From Mycobacterium sp. MYCO198283 (lineage in GTDB: Bacteria > Actinomycetota > Actinomycetes > Mycobacteriales > Mycobacteriaceae): DNA of 64,000 bases. The DNA lies in contig NZ_JAJQJI010000004.1 of the NCBI RefSeq assembly GCF_021213805.1, forward strand, positions 1-64,000, given 5' to 3'. The notes beneath the pieces are model-generated. The model was not told the origin of the DNA and searched no databases. It saw only the letters and a list, made by a program, of their open reading frames with translations. Position numbers and translations under genes: made by a program. Below are positions 59,456 to 64,000 of this stretch, piece by piece. How positions within the stretch are numbered: the stretch's first letter is position 1; every line of letters begins with the position of its first letter.

Positions 59456-60861
59456 CCGCCCCGGAGCCCACCCCCGACGAGATCGCGGCGCTGCTGCAGG
59501 TCGAGCACCTGCTCGACGCCCGCTGGCCGGAGACCAAGATCGAGCCGTCGCTGACGCGGATCGCGGCGCTCATGGAGCTGCTCGGCTCGCCGCAGCGCAG
59601 CTACCCGGCCATCCACATCGCCGGCACCAACGGCAAGACGTCGGTCGCCCGCATGGTCGACGCGTTGCTGACCGCGCTGCACCGCCGCACCGGGCGCACC
59701 ACCAGCCCCCACCTGCAGTCGGCGGTGGAACGCATCGCGATCGACGGCTCGCCGATCAGCCCGGCGCGCTACGTCGAGGTGTATCGCGAGCTGGAGCCGT
59801 TCGTGGCGCTGGTCGACGAGCAGTCGCAGGCCGGCGGCGGGCCGGCGATGAGCAAGTTCGAGGTGCTCACCGCGATGGCGTTCGCGGCGTTCGCCGACGC
59901 GCCCGTCGACATCGCCGTCGTGGAGGTGGGGCTCGGTGGCCGGTGGGACGCCACCAACGTCGTCGACGCGCCGGTCGCGGTGATCACGCCCATCGGCCTC
60001 GACCACACCGAATACCTCGGTCCCGACGTCGCTTCCATCGCCGGCGAGAAGGCGGGCATCATCAAGCGCGCCGCGGACGGCCTGGTGCCCGTCGACACGG
60101 TGGCGGTGATCGCCCGCCAGCAGCCCGCGGCGATGGAGGTGCTGCTGCGGCGTGCCGTCGAGGCCGACGCCGCCGTCGCCCGCGAGGACTCGGAGTTCGC
60201 GGTGCTCGGGCGGCAGGTCGCCGTCGGCGGTCAGCTGCTGCAGTTGCAGGGGCTCGGCGGCGTGTACCCGGAGATCTTCCTGCCGCTGCACGGCGAACAC
60301 CAGGCGCACAACGCGGTCGTCGCCCTGGCGGCGGTGGAGGCGTTCTTCGGCGCCGGCGCGGCGCGCCAGCTCGACGCCGACGCGGTGCGGGCCGGGTTCG
60401 CCGCCGTCTCCAGCCCGGGCCGGCTCGAGCGGGTCCGCACGGCGCCGTCCGTGTTCGTCGACGCCGCCCACAACCCCGCCGGCGCCCGGGCCCTCGCCGA
60501 TGCCCTGCGCAGCGAGTTCGACTTCCGGATGCTGGTGGGTGTGGTGGCGGTGCTGGCGGACAAGGATGTGTCGGGGATCCTCGCGGCGCTGGAGCCGGTG
60601 TTCGACCACGTGGTCGTCACCGCCAACGGGTCGCCGCGCGCGCTGGAGGTCGACGTGCTCGCCGACCTCGCCGCCGAACAGTTCGGTCAGGAGCGGGTCG
60701 TCACCGCGGCGACGCTGCCGGACGCGATCGAGACCGCCATCGCGATCGTCGAGGAGTCCGCCGAGGCGGGCGACGGATACGGCGGCACCGGCGTCGTCGT
60801 CACGGGTTCGGTGGTCACCGCCGGCGCCGCGCGCACGCTGTTCGGAAAGGACCCGCAATGA
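59452..60861 (+). CDS. folC: bifunctional folylpolyglutamate/dihydrofolate synthase
   Basis: 469 residues. P-loop GTNGKTS (58-64), substrate loop [12 protein letters not shown], and the Mur-ligase-like central and C-terminal domains ([32 protein letters not shown]). Adds glutamates to folates and/or dihydropteroate. GTG overlaps the valS stop (GTGA), and its stop overlaps the next start (ATGA). Matches Rv2447c. Confidence 0.95.
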   Translation: MTAPEPTPDEIAALLQVEHLLDARWPETKIEPSLTRIAALMELLGSPQRSYPAIHIAGTNGKTSVARMVDALLTALHRRTGRTTSPHLQSAVERIAIDGSPISPARYVEVYRELEPFVALVDEQSQAGGGPAMSKFEVLTAMAFAAFADAPVDIAVVEVGLGGRWDATNVVDAPVAVITPIGLDHTEYLGPDVASIAGEKAGIIKRAADGLVPVDTVAVIARQQPAAMEVLLRRAVEADAAVAREDSEFAVLGRQVAVGGQLLQLQGLGGVYPEIFLPLHGEHQAHNAVVALAAVEAFFGAGAARQLDADAVRAGFAAVSSPGRLERVRTAPSVFVDAAHNPAGARALADALRSEFDFRMLVGVVAVLADKDVSGILAALEPVFDHVVVTANGSPRALEVDVLADLAAEQFGQERVVTAATLPDAIETAIAIVEESAEAGDGYGGTGVVVTGSVVTAGAARTLFGKDPQ

Positions 60862-61250
60862 GCGAGCCGGCCAGCCAGGCCCCCGACCCGTGGAAGAGCT
60901 TCCGCGGCGTGATGGCCGGCACCCTGATCCTCGAGGCGATCGTCATCGGCCTCGCGATCCCGGTGGTCAACGTGCTGTCCGGCGGCCTGACCGCCACCTC
61001 GGGCGGCTTCCTGATCGGCTTCGCGGTGCTGCTGCTCCTGCTGTCGGGGATGCAGGGCCGGCCGTGGGCCATCTGGGTGAACCTCGCGCTGCAGGCGGTG
61101 CTGGTGGCCGCGGTGTTCATCCACCCGGCCATCGGTTTCGTCGGAGTGCTGTTCGCCGTGGTGTGGGCCGTCATCGCCTACCTGCGGTCCGAGGTGCTGC
61201 GGCGGCAGCGGCGCGGTTTGCTGCCCGGGCAGCGCCAACCGCCGCCGTGA
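60858..61250 (+). CDS. DUF4233 membrane protein
   Basis: 130 residues with three to four hydrophobic helices ([72 protein letters not shown]) and a basic C-terminus. The DUF4233 family is conserved between folC and ndk in actinobacteria (Rv2446c); function unknown. Confidence 0.9.
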   Translation: MSEPASQAPDPWKSFRGVMAGTLILEAIVIGLAIPVVNVLSGGLTATSGGFLIGFAVLLLLLSGMQGRPWAIWVNLALQAVLVAAVFIHPAIGFVGVLFAVVWAVIAYLRSEVLRRQRRGLLPGQRQPPP

Positions 61251-61260
61251 GGGGGGAAGC

Positions 61261-61266
61261 TACGCT
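61261..61266 (+). promoter_or_regulatory. leaderless-type -10 box (TACGCT) of ndk
   Basis: TACGCT, 7 nt, GTG at 61274; no ribosome site between. Confidence 0.5.
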
Positions 61267-61273
61267 GTCCGTC

Positions 61274-61684
61274 GTGACTGAGCGGACGCTGGTGTTGATC
61301 AAGCCCGACGGTGTGCAGCGCCGGCTCGTGGGAGAGATCTTGCGACGGATCGAGAACAAGGGTCTGACGCTCGTGGCGTTGGAGCAGAAGCGGGTCGACG
61401 CCGAGTTGGCCCGCCGGCACTACGCCGAGCACGAGGGCAAGCCGTTCTTCGATTCGCTGCTGGAGTTCATCACCTCCGGCCCCGTGGTGAGCGCGGTATT
61501 GGAGGGCCCCCGCGCCATCGCCGCGTTCCGCCAGCTCGCCGGCGGGACCGATCCGGTGGAGAAGGCGACGCCGGGCACCATCCGCGGCGATCTCGGCCTG
61601 GAGACGCAGTTCAACCTCGTGCACGGCTCCGATTCGCCGGAGTCCGCGCAGCGCGAGATCGCGCTCTGGTTCCCGGGGCTTTAG
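61274..61684 (+). CDS. ndk: nucleoside diphosphate kinase
   Basis: 136 residues, forms NTPs from NDPs through phospho-His117 (NLVHGSDS). [19 protein letters not shown] is the canonical start, fixing GTG 61274. Matches Rv2445c and length of the family. A hairpin follows immediately after the stop. Confidence 0.97.
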   Translation: MTERTLVLIKPDGVQRRLVGEILRRIENKGLTLVALEQKRVDAELARRHYAEHEGKPFFDSLLEFITSGPVVSAVLEGPRAIAAFRQLAGGTDPVEKATPGTIRGDLGLETQFNLVHGSDSPESAQREIALWFPGL

Positions 61685-61709
61685 CCACCGCGGCGTAACC
61701 CCGCCGTGG
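61685..61709 (+). terminator. hairpin after ndk
   Basis: CCACCGCGG and CCGCCGTGG pair over 9 bp with one mismatch, loop of 7 nt, directly after the ndk stop; no U-tract. Confidence 0.4.
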
Positions 61710-61973
61710 CGTGTGGGATACTGGCCCCCGGGTAGCCGTTTCCCAGCCCGATCGGGGCCGGCCACCCGGATGAAGATTTGAGACGAGCGCGACCATCGTC
61801 AACCGGCGGTGCGGCGCCGACCGTCACAGCCGTCATTCCAGCCAGGCACCGAGTTGGTTGCATCCGAGCCGCTCGGAGCGAGACCTACAAACCCGGGTGA
61901 TTCACCCGGGCGCATAGCGATAGCCCTCCGCGTGGCCGCGTCAGTTGACGCGCCCGGGGGCTGAGGAGACTAC
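61710..61973 (+). promoter_or_regulatory. rne upstream region and 5' leader with a 9-bp inverted repeat
   Basis: No gene supported. GATACT at ~61718 and GGGTAG at 61731 are promoter-like. Near the end, CCCGGGTGA and TCACCCGGG (61892-61910) form a hairpin about 65 nt before the start; GAGGAG precedes the GTG. Mycobacterial rne genes are known for long 5' UTRs with several promoters. Confidence 0.45.
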
Positions 61974-64000
61974 GTGACCGACTATGACCAGACTTCACCG
62001 CAGCACACCGCATCCGGGGAGGATCTGCCCGACCGGCTGAGGGTCCACACCCTGGCCCGGGTGCTGGGAACGACGAGCCGACGCGTGCTCGACGCGCTCA
62101 AGGAGCTCGACGGCCGCACCCGCAGCGCACACTCCAGCGTCGACCGCGATGACGCCGTCAAGGTGCGCGAGGTGCTCGCCGGCGATGCGGCGCCCGCCGC
62201 TGCGCCACCGGAAGTCCAGGCCGAGCAGGCGGTGCAGGTCGAGCCGGGAGCGGCCGAGCCGGCGCCCGCGTTACCCGACTACATGCCGCTGTTCGTCGCG
62301 CCGCAGCCGGTGGTCCGCCAGGCCCGCGTCGAGGACGCCGCCGGGGAACCGGACGACGAGGACTCCGACGACGACGACACCGACGACGAGGACACTGTCG
62401 ACGGCGAGGACGGCGACGACGAGCTCGAAGGCGGTGACGGCCGGGAAGGCGGCGACGGTCAGGACCGCCCCGCCGCCCGGCGTCGGCGTCGCGGTCGCCG
62501 CGGCCGGGGCCGCGGCCGCGGCGAGCAGAGCGGCGCCGACGGCACCGACGGCACCGACGGTGCAAAATCCCCGGACGGCGAGCGTGCCCCCGGGGACAAC
62601 GCCCCCGACGCCGCCGGCGATGCCGCCGGGGACAACGCCGCTGAGGGCGACGACTCGCCCGACACCGACGACGACGCGACCGCCGGCGACGAGGGCGACG
62701 GCGACGAGGGCGACGACGACGCCACCGGCGGCGAGGCCGGCAGCCGGCGTCGGCGGCGGCGCCGTCGGCGCAAGAGCGGTTCGGGCGGCGAGGACAACGG
62801 CGGCGACGACGCGCCGGACGATCCGCCGAACACCGTCGTCCACGAGCGCGCCCCGCGGGCGGCGAAGGACAACAACGAGATCCAGGGGATCAGCGGGTCG
62901 ACGCGCCTGGAAGCCAAGCGGCAGCGTCGCCGCGACGGCCGCGACGCCGGTCGCCGTCGCCCGCCGATCCTCAGCGAGGCCGAATTCCTCGCCCGCCGCG
63001 AATCGGTGGAACGGGTCATGGTGGTGCGCGACAAGGTCCGCACCGAGCCGCCGCACGAAGGCGCCCGCTACACGCAGATCGCCGTGCTCGAGGACGGCGT
63101 GGTGGTCGAGCACTTCGTCACCTCCGCCGCGTCCGCGTCGCTGGTCGGCAACATCTACCTCGGCATCGTCCAGAACGTGCTGCCGTCGATGGAGGCCGCG
63201 TTCATCGACATCGGCCGCGGTCGCAACGGCGTGCTCTACGCCGGCGAGGTGAACTGGGAAGCGGCCGGGCTCGGCGGCGCGCAGCGCAAGATCGAACAGG
63301 CGCTCAAGCCGGGTGACTACGTCGTCGTGCAGGTCAGCAAGGACCCCGTCGGGCACAAGGGCGCGCGCCTCACCACGCAGGTCTCGCTCGCCGGCCGCTA
63401 TCTGGTGTACGTGCCGGGAGCGTCGTCGACCGGCATCAGCCGCAAGCTGCCCGACACCGAACGGCAGCGGCTGAAGGAGATCCTGCGCGAGGTCGTCCCG
63501 TCGAACGCCGGCGTGATCATCCGCACGGCGTCCGAGGGCGTCAAGGAGTCCGACATCCGCTCCGACGTCAACCGGTTGCAGGAGCGGTGGCAGCAGATCG
63601 AGGCCAAGGCCGGCGAGATCACCCAGAAGAAGGCCGGCGCCGCGGTCGCCCTGTACGAAGAGCCCGATGTGCTGGTCAAGGTGATCCGAGACCTCTTCAA
63701 CGAGGACTTCTCCGGGCTCATCGTGTCCGGCGACGACGCGTGGGCCACCATCAACGACTACGTCAGCTCGGTGGCGCCCGAGCTGATGCCCAAGCTCACG
63801 AAATACGAGCCCGCCGACGGCGGCCCCGACGTGTTCGCCGTCCACCGCATCGACGAGCAGCTCGCGAAGGCGATGGACCGTAAGGTGTGGCTGCCGTCGG
63901 GCGGCACGCTGGTGATCGACCGCACCGAGGCGATGACCGTCGTCGACGTCAACACCGGCAAGTTCACCGGCTCCGGCGGCAATCTCGAAGAGACCGTCAC
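61974..64000 (+). CDS. rne: ribonuclease E/G, 3' end outside window
   Basis: The first 675 codons are visible and the frame is open at the right edge. An N-terminal ~80-residue helical region (LRVHTLARVLGTTSRRVLDAL, IF2N-like) leads into a ~200-residue low-complexity stretch alternating Asp/Glu-rich and Arg-rich clusters ([23 protein letters not shown]). The catalytic core then begins with an S1 domain (GNIYLGIVQNVLPSMEAAFID, IGRGRNGVLY) and reaches the DNase I-like metal site VVDVNTGKFTG (~657). RNase E initiates mRNA decay and rRNA maturation. GTG start with GAGGAG upstream. Confidence 0.95.
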   Translation, partial: MTDYDQTSPQHTASGEDLPDRLRVHTLARVLGTTSRRVLDALKELDGRTRSAHSSVDRDDAVKVREVLAGDAAPAAAPPEVQAEQAVQVEPGAAEPAPALPDYMPLFVAPQPVVRQARVEDAAGEPDDEDSDDDDTDDEDTVDGEDGDDELEGGDGREGGDGQDRPAARRRRRGRRGRGRGRGEQSGADGTDGTDGAKSPDGERAPGDNAPDAAGDAAGDNAAEGDDSPDTDDDATAGDEGDGDEGDDDATGGEAGSRRRRRRRRRKSGSGGEDNGGDDAPDDPPNTVVHERAPRAAKDNNEIQGISGSTRLEAKRQRRRDGRDAGRRRPPILSEAEFLARRESVERVMVVRDKVRTEPPHEGARYTQIAVLEDGVVVEHFVTSAASASLVGNIYLGIVQNVLPSMEAAFIDIGRGRNGVLYAGEVNWEAAGLGGAQRKIEQALKPGDYVVVQVSKDPVGHKGARLTTQVSLAGRYLVYVPGASSTGISRKLPDTERQRLKEILREVVPSNAGVIIRTASEGVKESDIRSDVNRLQERWQQIEAKAGEITQKKAGAAVALYEEPDVLVKVIRDLFNEDFSGLIVSGDDAWATINDYVSSVAPELMPKLTKYEPADGGPDVFAVHRIDEQLAKAMDRKVWLPSGGTLVIDRTEAMTVVDVNTGKFTGSGGNLEETV

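Noticed and set aside
61731..61736. GGGTAG upstream of rne as a SigF promoter
   Set aside because: The expected GTTT at 15-17 nt upstream is only GTGT, so the match is too weak.
62340..62830. Repetitive GAC/GAG text that could suggest a CRISPR or tandem-repeat array
   Set aside because: It is irregular coding low complexity of RNase E, without unit repeats and spacers.
62271..63845. Minus-strand frame of 524 codons opposite rne
   Set aside because: Val/Gly-rich shadow of the RNase E low-complexity region.

Overview
The window is high-GC actinobacterial chromosome, almost certainly from a rapidly growing, non-tuberculous Mycobacterium (Mycolicibacterium type). The central order WS/DGAT-plsC-plsB2, ssb-ettA-gdh, aglA-glbO-HNH, pepN, Rv2466c-rpiB-nei, tig-clpP1-clpP2, clpX, korA-korB-mobA, rpf, Rv2449c, valS-folC-Rv2446c-ndk-rne reproduces the M. 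tuberculosis Rv2484c to Rv2444c segment as I remember it, read in the opposite direction. Tandem MspA-type porins and many GTG starts fit the same group. I see no insertion sequence, prophage, CRISPR array, toxin-antitoxin pair or conventional defence island; this is mostly core housekeeping DNA with small lineage-specific insertions.

Layout. 1-11.7 kb is the variable end: a partial 13E12-family HNH protein, a dihydrodipicolinate-reductase-like oxidoreductase, a WS/DGAT acyltransferase, an epimerase, two tandem MspA-type porins with a proline-rich exported protein, a methyltransferase divergent from an XRE/cupin regulator, a stand-alone LigD-type polymerase, an SDR, and a thioesterase whose 3' end runs into tRNA-Arg(TCT). 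11.8-19.1 kb is a translationally coupled glycerolipid operon (WS/DGAT, PlsC, PlsB2) ending in a CtaG/CopD membrane protein. 19.3-27.4 kb carries ssb, ettA, the very large NAD-glutamate dehydrogenase and two followers. 27.4-36.6 kb holds alpha-glucosidase, trHbO, HNH endonuclease, two small genes resembling accessory cytochrome oxidase subunits, a ferritin-like protein, PepN, a CPWC thiol reductase, RpiB and a Nei glycosylase. 36.7-42.6 kb is an accessory insert (antiporter, Ala-rich protein, secreted excalibur peptide, methyltransferase, Tat-exported DUF1906 protein, serine beta-lactamase-like lipoprotein). 42.6-47.1 kb is tRNA-Gly, tRNA-Pro, tig, clpP1, clpP2, clpX. 47.1-53 kb has fdhD, a beta-propeller lipoprotein, korAB and mobA. 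53-64 kb has a structured leader and rpf, a FAD monooxygenase insert, Rv2449c-like, valS, folC, DUF4233, ndk and the 5' part of rne.

Regulation visible in the sequence: a near-perfect ClgR box directly after tig and upstream of a clpP1 -10; CRP-like palindromes upstream of the excalibur gene and of the rpf leader; two GTTT/GGGTA SigF-like promoters (SDR, ferritin-like gene); about ten genes where a TANNNT -10 sits 6-8 nt before the start codon, implying leaderless mRNAs; and several long palindromic hairpin terminators without clear U-tracts. The best candidate for something new is the roughly 160-nt structured leader before the rpf gene, which has features reminiscent of the c-di-AMP (ydaO) riboswitch but does not fit cleanly.
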